Positions 12,665 through 25,749 of a stretch of DNA of 64,000 nt are shown piece after piece; within the stretch, counting starts at the first letter, position 1, and every line of letters begins with the position of its first letter. Location: positions 33,126,109 to 33,190,108 of the forward strand of contig CAIIXF020000002.1 of NCBI GenBank assembly GCA_903813345.2, in the 5' to 3' direction. Source of the stretch: Owenia fusiformis (lineage: Eukaryota > Annelida > Polychaeta > Sabellida > Oweniidae). The translations under genes and the position numbers were made by a program. Under the pieces are notes generated by a model. It saw nothing but the letters and a program-made list of their open reading frames with translations, had not been told where the DNA came from and did not search any database.

Positions 12665-14220
12665 TACTGTTGGTTGCTATATGTACCCAGTTGCCTTGAC
12701 ATGAGGTAATTACTGCCATCTGTTTGATCTATTAGGATTCCTACACGCTCTTGAAGTACAGTCATGAATATCAACAAAGACCATGAAGTCACAATGGCCT
12801 CATTAAAATTATATCAGATGAAAAGTTCATGGATAAAGCAATGGGACAGTTATAGTAACTATAGTAAACAATATTTTGCTCATTTCTTTATATTTAATCT
12901 CATTTCAAGATGTTGGCCCATTGGATCATTGTAGTTAGCATTAACTTCTCTATCTTTCTATATATAGCCTAGACTATAATTTGGATATGACTTTTTATTC
13001 TATGAGGTTTAATAATCAAAAATAAATAAAAATAGTTTAAAGTTTTGTTTTTCAGAGGACGCACTATGTATATAAAAATCATCTCTCTTTATGCTGTGAA
13101 TAACATACATTCTCTATACAAGGCAGTAACATGCAAAATGTCACCACCTGCCATTTGTCACAGATGCCGAATGCCTAACACAAACCGCCGAACACAGTCC
13201 ACAAAAAAGAGACGACAACAATATGTCACCACTTGTAGTGATGACATAAAATCGTGTTGATTTATAAAAAATATCAAATCTATTTTACTGAGATCCTGTT
13301 CGCTATTTAGCACCAGGATTCTAGGAAATCATTTTTATTACATTAATCCAGATCTTGAACAGAACAATTATAATTTCCATTTATTAAGATGAAAACAACA
13401 AAAAGATAAGAATATTAGTTTTTTAGAATCTATTAATTATTTCTTGCACCCATTAAACCACTAAATCCATGATCATATTAAACATAGAATAAGAATTAGA
13501 TACCAACCGAACCTTGACAATTATAAATAACTTATTTAATATATTTTTGCTTCGTGTATTCTCATCATGCCAATTTTCAATAAAAATGATATTGTAAAAG
13601 TGAATATTAAAGGAAATAAAGAATTTAACAATTTTCTCTTTAAAATATAAATGTTGTACAAGTACATTTCAACAGTAACTTGAAATAGAATACAACACAA
13701 TATATTATATCAAATCACACTTTTATAAGATATAATCATAAAGAAAGGCATAGATTTTTTTTTAACAATTTGAGCAATGAGAAACCTGTTTTTGAGCATC
13801 ACAAAAATTGTCTTCAGGATTTCTTAAAAGAGGAAACTGGCTCAATATGGTGAGAACACTTCTGAGAATTTTCTATGCGAAACATCCCAGGGCAAAAACA
13901 ATTACATTTTTTAACTGTTAATTATTTTGCACACTAAATGAAAAAAAATTCTGAAGATAATTAAAATGTATTTAATTTATCAATTGATATGTTTCTTGTC
14001 TATAATTGTCTTAATACAAGGACATACCAACAGTATCTAAACAATATTTATTATTCAATATTTGTTATAAATATTTTCAAAAGTTTTGGTAGGCACCAAA
14101 ATTAACAAGTAAGAAATATATAATAAATGTAAGATAATACTCTAAATTGTACAAAAATGCATTATGGTTTATTGTTTTGGAGGAAAAGATGTGAAATAAA
14201 GATGACCTGCATGTTTTCCC
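12665..14220. other. AT-rich intergenic DNA, nothing recognised
   Basis: No gene, array or element boundary was recognised. Short open frames (for example around 13045-13260) have no protein-like features. Confidence 0.5.
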
Positions 14221-14224
14221 TTAA

Positions 14225-14824
14225 AGGAATATTCCTGGCCAGACCATTTCTCTCCTAATATGGTAGCTATAACCATATATATACTTTCCATATTTAGCAA
14301 AACAGGGAAAAATGTTTTGATATGGTCAATATTGATCACTTGAAAATGTAGTGCTGAATTCCAGTAGGCTGCCATCTTTTAATATTTCACTCAGGAAGTG
14401 ATGTCATCGACTCTTAACTTTGCATATAACACTATAAGGAGCTATTAAGAATTACAAAACCAGCTGAATATTCTTTTTCAATTTTGTCTATGATTTAATC
14501 CTTCTAAAAGTATCTTCTTTTATTCTAAGCTGACAAGCTCTGAACATATTTTTGCGCATAAAGTAAGGATCACTCGTCTAGAAGTGATATTGTGCTATTT
14601 TCCTATACTGTTATATGCAAGGTCATGAAAGTTGAGAGTAGATGACATCACTTCCTGAGTAAAATCTTAAAAGATGGCAGCTTACTGGAAATGAGCACTA
14701 CATTTTTAAATTATCAATATTGACTATATTAAAACATTTCCCCATGTTTTGCTAAATATGGAAAGTATATATATGATTATAGCTATCACATCAGGATAGA
14801 AAAGGTTTGGCCAGGAATGTTCCT
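14225..14824. mobile_element. 600-bp foldback element with TTAA target duplication
   Basis: The segment is bounded by TTAA at 14221-14224 and 14825-14828. Its left arm (about 14225-14425) is the reverse complement of its right arm (about 14625-14824): AGGAATATTCCTGGCC at the left faces GGCCAGGAATGTTCCT at the right, and the homology continues for about 200 bp with scattered mismatches. A loop of about 200 bp lies between. TTAA duplication is made by piggyBac and Kolobok transposases. The ends start AGG rather than CCY, which favours Kolobok. There is no transposase. Confidence 0.8.
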
Positions 14825-15442
14825 TTAAGCTAGTTCCACACTTATGCCTCAAAAAGTTGAAAAACAAAAATTATGAAAATATAATTTCATCATTTAATCA
14901 CAATATTTTGATTTTGAACTATTGTATTTCCCATAATGTGGAAAATATTTAATATTCATAATAAATATATATAAAGATATAATAATAATAATATTGTATA
15001 TAAAGACATGAAAAATATTACCCATTTCATTAATATTGGTATTCATAATCATGAAATTACTTAAAAATTCTTATTGTGCTGATGTAACTAAAGTTTGTTA
15101 ATAAATGTAATAAATATTATAATATTCCACTATAACATCATGATAATTTCCTACTTCGTTAGTTAGATATAACCACATTGTTAAACCGGTGTATTCCTGT
15201 AATACCTTAATGGATCAACATGGAAATAACTGGATGTATCTATTTCTATGCTTTATGAATCTCATTTGGAAAGAAGCCATCTTAGCAACAATTCAAGTAA
15301 ACATTCCATGTCAACAAAATAAATTAACTCAGTTCTTATTGTAATTTTCCCTCATGATTGAAAAATGTTTCTTCAGTCAGGCTTATGCAATAACCTATTC
15401 AAGCATAATTTTGCATCTTTTAAATGAGCTTCATCCTAAGTA

Positions 15443-15626
15443 CAGTGAACAGTGAAACCTGCAAAGTAGAACACCTCTGGAATTGGAATACCTCTGTAAG
15501 AGGAACCCTTTTCAGAACCCAAAGACCAACTGACTTAATGTTAAATGAACCTCTTTAAGTGGAATGCCTCCGAGTGGAACACATTTTAAGAGTACCAAAT
15601 GTGTTCCACTTAGACAGGTCTTACTG
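15443..15626. mobile_element. pogo/Tigger-like TA MITE, copy 2
   Basis: The left end CAGTGAAACCTGCAAAGTAG faces a right end that reads CAGTAAGACCTGTCTAAGTG on the other strand. TA lies at 15441-15442 and 15627-15628. The interior carries several AGTGGAA(C/T) copies. An 8-bp CAGTGAA duplication at the left end blurs the boundary. Confidence 0.6.
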
Positions 15627-15772
15627 TATAGTAATTAGAAGTGTGCTTAAGGGTACATAGACTAGACTACTTTATATCTCATTACGCATTGAAATCATTT
15701 CTAAACTTAAATGGAGTTTATTGTTAATTAAAAAAAAACATATCATATAAATCTTATTTTTATTATTGCATT

Positions 15773-16100
15773 GTTTGTGCATTTGGTCCTTTATCATCAT
15801 TGTGTCATCATTGTTGTTATCATGCAGTTCATCATTGTGTCAACATGTCATCATTGTTTGTACATTTGGTCCTTTATCATCATTGTGTCATCATTGTTGT
15901 CATGTGGCTCATCATTGTGTCAAACTGACATCATCATTGTGTCAATTTGTCATCATAGTTTGTGCATTTGGTCCTTTATCATTGTCATCATTTTTGTCAT
16001 GTGCCTCATCGTTGTGTCAACATGTCATCATTGTTTGTGCGAATTGACATCATTGTGTGTCAAAATGACATCATAATTGTGTCAATTTGTCATCATTGTT
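15773..16100. repeat. Degenerate tandem repeat rich in TCATCATTGTGTCA, unit about 85-105 bp
   Basis: The landmark TTTGTGCATTTGGTCCTTTA (with one variant) occurs three times, at about 15774, 15858 and 15960. Each time it is followed by TCATCATTGTGTCA-type submotifs. This is a two-level repeat: a roughly 14-bp submotif inside a unit of about 85-105 bp. The open frames across it reflect the repeat. Confidence 0.85.
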
Positions 16101-16439
16101 GGTGTTTCACTGCATCAACCTGGAAATATAAAAGTGAAACCAACTGAGTATTTCATGTTATGAATTCTATCTCATTTATTTAAGCAAAATGATTTTGTTT
16201 TTCAATACTTCAATTTATTGTGTGATTCTTTTTCAAGCAACAGCCCCTTTAGCACCATTTATCCTAAGATTTACATAATACTCGTAAATCAAAATAATGC
16301 ATAACTAAATCATTTTGTTATTAAAACATAAGCACATTTACTTTTTTAATTGTATCCAAGTAAATAGTCAACTTATCCATATCCCTACTTTTTCAGTGGG
16401 ATAATAAGCATATCAGAAACACCTGATATATCATGATAT

Positions 16440-16620
16440 AGTCCAGGCCAGTAGCAAGGGCAGGGGGGGTGGGGTAGTTTGGAGGTTTATTCGAAAAAAA
16501 TTGTTCAAATGCATCTTTCACCATTTTGACCATTCTTCATGTGATTTTGAACCTCCCAGTATTTTAAAAAAAAACGTTGGCAAAACTGGCTAGTGGTAGT
16601 CTATCCTGATAAAACATGGT
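16440..16620. mobile_element. Decayed relic similar to the hAT-like MITE at 24.6 kb
   Basis: CAGGCCAGTAGCAAGGGCAG followed by a G-rich run resembles the ends of the element at 24557-24773 (AGGCCCGTAGCCAGG / CCTTGCTACGGGCC). The opposite end near 16590-16610 (ACTGGCTAGTGGTAG) is only weakly complementary. Confidence 0.3.
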
Positions 16621-17344
16621 AAATTATTCACCTCTTTGAGTATTGGTACAAATAAAAGATAAAATTTGACATTTTCTTCCCAGGCTCAATAACTTTATTG
16701 CAACACAACATGCTTGCCAATCCCTAAATTTTTAAAAAATTTACTTAACCTTTTGATTCTTCAATTTATCAAATATTTTTAGTACTATAAGTGTGCCATA
16801 TAACCCTTCTAATCACACTTCAAAGTGAAATGGATTACTTTTATTTCGAAATTAAGCAGCATATATTTAAATAGTCCTTTTTCGGAGTGACAATTTAGTC
16901 TATGATTTTCTTCTCATTTCTCCTTAAAATTTGAATGAAGTGTGTGATCTTTTTGCATTTCTGTACAATTCAGAGTATAAACTTCATGCTTGTTTACTTT
17001 ATTCCTTGCTTATTCCACTCTTTTACAATGAATTTTACATTTTAAAAACAAGACCACTGTGAGATTATATCAAGGAAGAAAAGTAATTTCTTGATCTCAA
17101 GTGTTCCAGTGTACAACCAGGAACCAGGATCCATGAAAGATCATACACTTGCAAAACAAGTCAAAAAATGTCATGGTAGTCAAGGTCGTCATGGTAATTA
17201 TTGTAATCAAATATAAAAGCACTAGTGCCAAAGGGAAAAAATTAGTACCGTGGGTACTGGGCTCACATGGTGACAGAAAAAACGGATATAATTTTTTGCT
17301 GATTTTTTGTTACAAAATTATTTCAAGCCATCTGTCTCTCAGTC

Positions 17345-19461
17345 AATTAAAATGGCTGAAAAAAAAACGGATATAATTTTTTGCCAATAATTTGTAACAA
17401 AATTATTTCATACAACTACTCTTTACAGTGACATGGCTTTTTGCAATGCAAGACACCTGAAATTATTTGTAAAGCTAGGAAATGGGCCAAAATTGAATTT
17501 CGCAAGACAAAAATGGCGGCCATTTTGAAAATATGCGAGCTTTTGAACCAGGAGTCATAGGGGAGTTTTCTGAATTGATGTTGAACAGAAATAACTTAAA
17601 ACAGGAATCCTATCGACAGAGGTTTTAAAACGTGCCACAGAAAGTGGATTTCGCGAGTCAGATAGACAAATCAATGTTAACTAAAATGGCTGAAAATAAA
17701 ATAAAAAAAACGATACAATTTTTGAACCAGGAGTCATAGGGGAGTTTTTTGTATTGATTTTGAACAAAAATAACTTGAAACTGGAATCCTATCGACAGAG
17801 GTTTTAAGCAAATGGTCCAAAAGAGGATTTCGCGAGACAGATGGACAAATCAATGTTAACTAAAATGGCTGAAAATAAAAAAAACGGATATAATATTTTG
17901 CCGATTTTTTGTAACAAAATTATTTCATACAACTACCTTTTACAGTGACATGGCTTTTTACAATGCAGGACAGCTGAAATTATTTGTAAAGCTAGGAAAT
18001 GGGCAAAAAGTGAATTTCGCTAAACAAGAATGGCAACCATTCCATGTTAACTAAAATGGCTGAAAATAAATAAATGGATATAATTTTTCGCTGATTTTTC
18101 GTAACAAAATTATTTCATACATCTACTCTTTACATTGACATGGATTTTTACAATGTAGGACACTTGAAATTATTTGTAAAGCTAGGAAATGGGTCAAAAG
18201 TGAATTTCGCGAGACAAAAATGGCGGCCATTTTGAAAATATGCGAGCTTTTGAACCAGGAGTCATAGGGGAGTTTTCTGAATTGATGTTGAACAGAAATA
18301 ACTTAAAACAGGGATCCTATCGACAGAGGTTTTAAAACGTGCCACAGAAAGTGGATTTCAGCCATGTTAACTAAAATGGCTGAAAATAAAATAAAAAAAC
18401 CGATACAATTTTTCGCTGATTTTTTGTAACAAAATTATTTCATATATCTACCCTTTACATTGACATGGATTTTTACAATGTAGGACACCTGAAATTATTT
18501 GTAAAGCTAGGAAATGGGTCAAAAGTGAATTTCGCGAGACAAAAGTGACGGCCATTTTGAAAATAGCCGAGCTTTTGAACCAAGAATCATAGGAGAGTTT
18601 TTTGTATTGATGTTGAACAAAAATAACTTAAAATGGGAATCCTATCGACAGAGGGTTTAAGGTAAATGGTCCAAAAGTGAATTTTGCGAGACAGATGGAC
18701 AAATCAATGTTAACTAAAATGGCTGAAAATAAATAAATGGATATAATTTTTCGCTGATTTTTCGTAACAAAATTATTTCATACATCTACTCTTTACTTTG
18801 CAATGGATTTCAACAATGTAGGACACTTGAAATTATTTGTAAAGCTAGGAAATGGATCAAAAGTGAATTTCGTGAGACAAAAATGGCGGCCATTTTGAAA
18901 ATAGGCGAGCTTTTGCACCAGGAGTCATAGGGGAGTTTTCTGAATTCATGTTGAACAGAAATAACTTAAAACAGGAATCCTATCGACAGAGGTTTTAAAA
19001 CGTGCCACTGTTATTGACAGAAAGTGGATTTCGCGAGTCAGATAGACAAATCAATGTTAACTAAAATGGCTGAAAATAAAAAAATGGATACAATTTTTCG
19101 CTGATTTTTTGTAACAAAATTATTTCATATATCTAATTTTTACATTGACATGGATTTTTACAACGTAGGACACCTGAAATTATTTGTAAAGCTAGGAAAT
19201 GGGCTAAAAGTGAATTTCGCGAGACAAAAGTGACGGCCATTTTGAAAATAGGCGAGCTTTTGAACCAGGAGTCATAGGGGGGTTTTCTGTATTGATGTTG
19301 AACAGAAATAACTTAAAACAGGAATCCTATCGACAGAGGTTTTAAAACGTGCCACTATTGTTGACGGACGGACGGACAGACAGACGGACAGACAGACGGA
19401 CGGACGAACGGACAGACAGACGGACAAGTGAGTGATTGCAAAAGCTCACCATGTGAGCTAA
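17345..19461. mobile_element. Pearl/HINE-like element: core tandem repeats, ACGG microsatellite, 3' hairpin
   Basis: A core unit of about 325-350 bp is present in about six full or partial copies. The landmark CCTATCGACAGAGG recurs near 17608, 17790, 18319, 18643, 18980 and 19327, and GGCGGCCATTTTGAAAAT and AACCAGGAGTCATAGG recur with it. The last copy runs into a (GACGGACA)-type microsatellite (19362-19425), followed by a perfect hairpin GCTCAC-CAT-GTGAGC (19444-19458) ending in CTAA. Core tandem repeats, then an ACGG/ACAG microsatellite, then a terminal hairpin is the plan described for bivalve pearl elements and other non-autonomous Helentron-like elements. No Rep/helicase frame is present. 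The 5' end is uncertain. Confidence 0.6.
19362..19425. repeat. ACGG/ACAG microsatellite
   Basis: The run consists of GACGGACGGACGGACAGACA-type tetranucleotides and sits at the 3' side of the core repeats described for 17345-19461. Confidence 0.95.
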
Positions 19462-19774
19462 AAACCAAAAGTTGTAATAGAACTTAGCAAGAAAAAGCAA
19501 ACTCTAAGTGCATACCAGTCAAGCAAAAACAAACCCCATATAGCCTAAAACCATGATCTTACGTGAAAAGAAACAATGTAGTTGTGGTAGTAAAGGTTGT
19601 TATGGTAGTTAAGTGTACACATGGTGATCATGGTCGTTTTTAAAAATGTAAAACAAATCAGAAAAATCAGAAAAATATGGTTTAACCTGACATTTTAAAT
19701 GCCATTTATCATACAAAACTGCCAAAAATGGATGATTCACATATTACAGGGAGAGTGCAGGGAATAAACCTTAT

Positions 19775-19855
19775 ATGAAATAAGCTTTATATGGAATAAG
19801 CCTTATATGAAATAAGCTTTATATGGAATAAGCCATATATGAAATAAGCTTTATA
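19775..19855. repeat. Short tandem repeat ATGAAATAAGCTTTAT / ATGGAATAAGCCTTAT
   Basis: About five half-units of 16-17 bp alternate between AAATAAGCTTTATATGG and AATAAGCCTTATATGA, making a composite unit of about 33 bp. Confidence 0.8.
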
Positions 19856-19859
19856 CAAG

Positions 19860-22800
19860 TGTCCTTGCTGCATGAAGACTTACATTTTAGAAACATAAAA
19901 TGTAGTGAAAATCACCCGTTTCAACAATCAATCAATCAATCAATCAAATGAATGAAAACAAAAAGACAGCATCACCCGTATTTGCGATATTTGGACATGC
20001 TGACACATCACCACATATACTACTTGATAAGGCAAAAATGCGATCAAACACTTTAACATTTGGTGAATATAGAAGTAGCGTCAGTATGTGCGTTTGAACG
20101 GGTCATGATCAATATTTATTGTCGGTGCAAAGACCGAATTTAAATAATCACAAATCTTGATCTTATGAACAGCCTTGAAAATATTCCAATGATGGATAGA
20201 AATAGTCTAGGTTATTCAGAAATAGAATTTTAAGAAGGCTATATGCAAAACTATGATTAGACTGGTTCAGAAAAAACTTATTTGTTATTTGGTATTATTT
20301 AACCCATTAAAATAACCTAAAAATATTCTCAGAAATTGTAATAACAAAAAAATATCAGATCTCCCAGTTGAACAAATATCAAAAATAATTGATTTCATCC
20401 TTATATCTATATCTGATAAATGATGTGAATACAAAAAATGAGGGATGGGGATTTTTAAACAAAACTTTTAGGGTTTCTTGATTACGAAATCTGAACAGCT
20501 CTATAGTGGCACTTTTTTCTGACCTGGGTTGCTGTTTGTACAGTTCTCATTCCCACGGTTGACACACTTTTTAAACTCTATATATTTGATAAGAATTCAA
20601 GTGCATTATTGCAAAACAATATACTATACGTCTTGTATATATAACTAGTGAGTGATTCATGTTAAAACTTGTGCTATATTTGGGGTTAGTAATGGAATAG
20701 ACTGAAGATTATGTTAATTTTGCGTACATGTTATTTTTCAAACCTTTGGCCAACTCTACATGTATTTGTAATTTTAGTGGGGATGGCAAGATTTTTCGGG
20801 AATTAATTCTATTTTACATTTTGGGGAGGATGCGTTCAACATTTGAGGATTCTATTTGACATTTTGGGCAAGTCATTCGAACTGTATGACATAAAAATTC
20901 TACAAGGTCTACACCGCGAGAAACCTTGAAACGTGACATGTTATCAATTGGTCACATATGAAGTACATAAGTATGACGATCTTGTGACTTGCGATCACTT
21001 ATGCCCAAATCATACTAAATCGACACATCAACTTTACACAATTAGAGTGCATTGTATAATCTAAACACCCAATCATAAAAGTAGTTTTATGATGCTTATA
21101 TGTGTATATATGTATATTGCATGACGTGTGCTCAAATTCCTAAACTATTTTGAATGACAAAGCATATTTATAACCCAGGTTTAGTAATGTTAAGGTTAAA
21201 ATAAATGATTAGCGTTTAGTTTTTATTTATTTGAATAAGACTCATAAAATGTTGTAATACCTAATGCTTGACTATATAACTTTTCTGCATAAATACCTGC
21301 AACATCATTTTAAACTTGATTTTCACACAAATTAGTCAATAGGTTGATCTTTATTATGACCTTTTTCATTCAGTTTTTTTAATTCATAGATCCACAAATC
21401 ACAGTCAACTTACACTTAAGACATTTATGAATGTGTCCTAGAAATAAAATATCACTTAGTTCTTGCTTTTACATGAGAAATACAAGAAAATCAGAGAAAA
21501 AAGTAATAAAAGAAATGACATGAGCATGCACACTATAAAACATTAAGTTCAATGTATTTATTTCAAAACCACAACAATAGTGGAATTTGATGAAATACCA
21601 TGATCGGCAACATATTTCATTCACCAGAAAACTTTAAATCTGCCTTATCGCATTGTAAACAAACATGATAGGATAGACGCTAACACTCCTTTTGAGGAAC
21701 CCATTGATAAAATAAAACACTCCCTGTGTCATAAAGCCAATGATGTAGGTCATTCAGAATATAGCGTGTCATTCATGAAGGCTCTACCGATCACCGGGAC
21801 TACTTTTTTTAGAATGTATGGGATAAGTAAACATAAACGATTCATTATAATTGTAAACACACAATCCCAACCATCGCAAAATATTTCATTTTGATTTATA
21901 TACATATATGTATATATATATACATATATGTATTTAATTTTTTCTATGTAAAATTTGAGTAAAGTAAATGATTTTTTCTCATTTCTATGTAATGTAAAGT
22001 TTAATTTCGATTTCTTTCAATTTACATCTCATTTATTCCACTTTTCCAATTATTTGGCAGGATAAAACCTTGGCCGTTATTGATAAGTAATTCAAATAGG
22101 ACAACTACTGAATGTGCATTTAGTACTTGAGACCTGATAATTTTTGAAGTAATATAATTAGGGCCCTTTGTGGGTTAGAAATGCACCCGTGGGGGGACAA
22201 TTTAAATGAGAGAAAATGTCATAGTTAGTTCAAATACAGAGACTAAAGTACTTCAAAAACTGTTTTTTAAGTCTTTGAAAATCATTAATTGGTTCTACGT
22301 GATTAATTAAGAGTATTTGAGTTATAAATTGCAGTATTCTCTTTAGCTCTTCTGACCTTAAAAATTGATATTACTCTTTCAGTGAAATATGTTTGCTATG
22401 ATAGAATATATATATATAACACTCTGGGACTTATGGGTACACCCCTTACATATGATACACCAGAACCTATAGTGATTTTAAAAATTACAATTTGAGAAAT
22501 TTAATTATTTATTTATGTTTTATCAAATTGCCTATATTCAAAAAGTACTCAGCTTATAAAACATCCAGGTAAAATCCTTATGTCACGAAAGTGTCCCTTT
22601 TCCACGCACTTAAACTCATATGAGTGACACTAGGGTCACCCTGCGGGTCACACAACCATGAGCAAAATGTCACATCGAGCATATTTCAAAATACAAAAAC
22701 AACCAATGTATCACTAAATATCTAAGAAACAACACATAAAAGCATGGAATCCATACTCACATAATCTAGAAAGCATGAAAATATAGTGTTTGTTTGGACT

Positions 22801-24548
22801 TTAGGACTGGAAACATGAGAAACGTGCCAGATCTGAGTAATTTTTTTGAGCCGAGTAAACCTGTCATTGTTGAACATCCCCTTTCACAACGTCAAAAAGA
22901 CTTTAATACAAAAAATAATAGATAAAGTCTCTTAGTTAAATATGGTCTAGACATAATTGAGTCCAAGTGAATCTAAAAAGTTTAAATCGTGCACTTTATC
23001 TGTCAAGTTCAGTTTAAAAAAATTAATAAGTTCAGAGACTTAAAGATGCAACAAGTAGTGCAGAGGGGCCATTCAACGATCATGGATCAGTGTCAAAATA
23101 TATTTAAGTTTGGATATTTCATCAAGACTAACATCTATTTTTATTTTCTACAAAGAAACCCCCTAGATAATCATTATTTCAGCTTATATTCCTCCTGAAA
23201 CATGGTGGATCTTAACAATATAAAAGTGGACGTCCCCTTTTTGAAGCTTTGAAATGAATTTACACTTTTTAATGCCAAAATTGATAGTTTATCCACACAT
23301 TTTTAGAAAATAGGTATGTCGAAGAAGATGTTAAGCCAACTGTTGCCTTGATAGCTCAGAAAAAGTTAAAATTTTCCTATTTTCTCTCTACAACCCTTAT
23401 TGCCCCTTTAAACATTCAGACATATACAAATATAAAACAAAAATAAAGTAATTATCGAAGGAATAGTGAATATTGAGAGTAATGTATAAGAAATTGTCAT
23501 ATAAAATGTTAAATGGATTAAAATGACAAAGTAGTTATTAATGGTCATATCAAAGGACTAAATAAATTTTGCATTGATAATTACAATATAATATGTCTTT
23601 ATTTTATATAAATCTGTCTTTATATCAACAACCGTTTAATTGATCAAGCCGGAAAACTATCATATAAGAGCAAGACATACACTGATAGATATAGCACTTT
23701 TTATCCACAAATTCAAAATGACAGCCAAGTAATTTACCCAGAATGCCCAAACCTCGTCAGATCATGGAAATAGCCTACATTTGCATCTCTAAAAATTTCA
23801 AGTTGACGGGCAAGCCTTTTTCCTGAGATTTTGATTGTAATATTTATGTGGCACAAACCCATCAAGACAGATGCTCAACCAACCAGCACATGTTAGTAAA
23901 ATAACCATTTGAAAAATTGCAATTTACCACCTCAAATCAAAATAATTTTGATTTCCAACATCCATTTGAAAACCATCCCAATATGTGTGTTTTATATCTG
24001 TTTTGTACTACAAAACCTAAAATCAAATCCCATTTTTCTCTCTGAACTCAAATTTGTGCCAGAGGACAACATAACAAGTACATTCTTTGTCCCGTGAAAA
24101 AGAGAGATAGCAGGAGTAATTGTACCTTAAAATTATTTTACAAAAATGCACCAGATTAGATTACCTTTCATCAAAGAAGGTGTTTCAAGCTAATTAAAAG
24201 GTGTAAACTATTAAAGTGATACAGTGTTGAAAGGTCAAATATCTTTTTCAAACATCTATACCCATGTAAAATCTAATTATACAGTAACATTTTTATATTG
24301 CATGTTAAAAAGATACACTTTTTAGATATTTAGACAGAGGACACAAAGACTAGTAATGAGATGAGAGAAACACTGTTGAAAAAGTTTACAATTTTTTTGA
24401 TCACGACATTACATTTTCAAGTCTTTCTGTAAAGCTGAAGCAATAAGGACATTATTTCACAATACTGGTTTGATTTTCAATATTTTGGCAATTCAGGGAA
24501 CTTTTGGAAAAGTGAATTTGGGCATGTGGTATCGGCTTCTTAAATCTC
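19860..24548. other. AT-rich intergenic DNA, nothing recognised
   Basis: No protein-coding exon is recognisable. The only structured spot is an alternating ATATACATATATGTATATAT palindrome at about 21897-21932. A CpG-containing stretch with GGGTCACCCTGCGGGTCAC lies near 22633-22651. Confidence 0.5.
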
Positions 24549-24556
24549 CAATAACC

Positions 24557-24773
24557 AGGCCCGTAGCCAGGATTTGCCAAGGGGGGGGGGGGGGGGGGTC
24601 AGTTTTCAGAAATTTCCAGGGGAGTTCACATTTGACAATTTTGGCCCAAATATGGCTTAAATCACTTGAGAAGTGCTCAAAATGGTGGAAAACTGCATGA
24701 TTTTGAAAGAATTTTTGGCCAGGGGGGATTCGCCTGAAATTGTGAACCCCCCTCACCCCTTGCTACGGGCCTG
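24557..24773. mobile_element. hAT-like MITE with 7-8 bp target duplication and poly-G tract
   Basis: The inverted ends are AGGCCCGTAGC (left) and GCTACGGGCCT (right). The flanks repeat AATAACC (24550-24556 and 24774-24780), and an 8-bp duplication with one mismatch is possible. An 18-G run lies at 24581-24598. An approximately 8-bp duplication with short inverted ends is characteristic of hAT elements; no transposase is present. Confidence 0.65.
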
Positions 24774-24954
24774 AATAACCTTTATAATTGATTAAATATC
24801 TCAATTCTATTTTAGATGATGAAACTAGGATTGCAAAGGGAAACACTGGAGATATGGCATGACTAAAATATCAGTTCAAACATCACTACACTCTCATTTC
24901 TTTGCTTCCAATTTTTAATGCCAATAGATGTCAGGGTGGTTTCAAATGTAAAAC

Positions 24955-25749
24955 TAGATAACGGCAACTCCGCGGAGTAGCAAATCCCAACGAACAATAT
25001 ATCAATTACCGAATTCCAATCAATTATACTCATTACTTTGGTTAAAATTGAAAAAATTAGATTTTAGAATTGCGAATTCCTGCAAAGCAGCCATTCTGAA
25101 TTTTCTGAGATACAAATCTGAAAAATAATACCATAATTGTGACCTACTCCAAAATTCCTTCAATTTGAGTATAATATAGCCATACTTTGAAGGGATCGAA
25201 AAATTATTGCGAAATCGTACATTAGACTGCCATTTTGAATTTTACGAAGCTCAAATCAGAAAAAAGATACAATATTTGCAATCTACTCTTAATTGCCTTT
25301 CATTTGAGTATAATAAAGCTATACTTCAGAAAGATCTAAAAATTAGCGAAAATTTCTGTTTTCCTGTCCCCCCCATACACAGCCCCTGGGGGTCAGGATG
25401 AAAAACACGGAATATATGTGAAATAGATAAATGTTGTGAATATACTAGCAAAATTTCAAACAATAATATTAATTACTTTGGTTTAGAATAGATTTTTGCG
25501 AAAAAGTCCCGTCATTTTTAAAGCGGCGGCCATCTTGAAAAAATTCACCAATATACATCTTTCCACTAAATATGAAGAAAATCCATCTACTAGTATTTGA
25601 GTTATCTTCCGGACAGACGGACGGACTGACTGACTGACTGACAGATGGACAGACGGACGGACGGACGGACGGACGGACGGACGGACGGACGGACGGACGG
25701 ACGGAGGGCTTCACTATATCCCTACCGAACTTCGTTCGTTGGGATAATA
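24955..25749. mobile_element. ACGG-microsatellite element with TCCCAACGAAC inverted ends
   Basis: TCCCAACGAAC (24985-24995) is the reverse complement of GTTCGTTGGGA (25734-25744). In between lie two or three diverged copies of a unit with TTGCGAATTCCTGCAAAGCAG- or GCGGCGGCCATCTTGAA-like blocks, about 100-200 bp apart, then the ACGG/ACTG microsatellite near the right end. The plan resembles the larger element at 17345-19461, though the ends differ. There is no coding capacity. Confidence 0.5.
25613..25705. repeat. ACGG/ACTG microsatellite
   Basis: Tandem GACGGACTGACTGACTG-type units pass into a pure ACGG run of about 15 units. It forms the right-hand part of the element described for 24955-25749. 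The Pro-Ser-Val-Arg frame on the - strand is a microsatellite artefact. Confidence 0.95.

Noticed and set aside
25469-25714. - strand frame with Pro-Ser-Val-Arg repeats
   Set aside because: Translation of the ACGG microsatellite.
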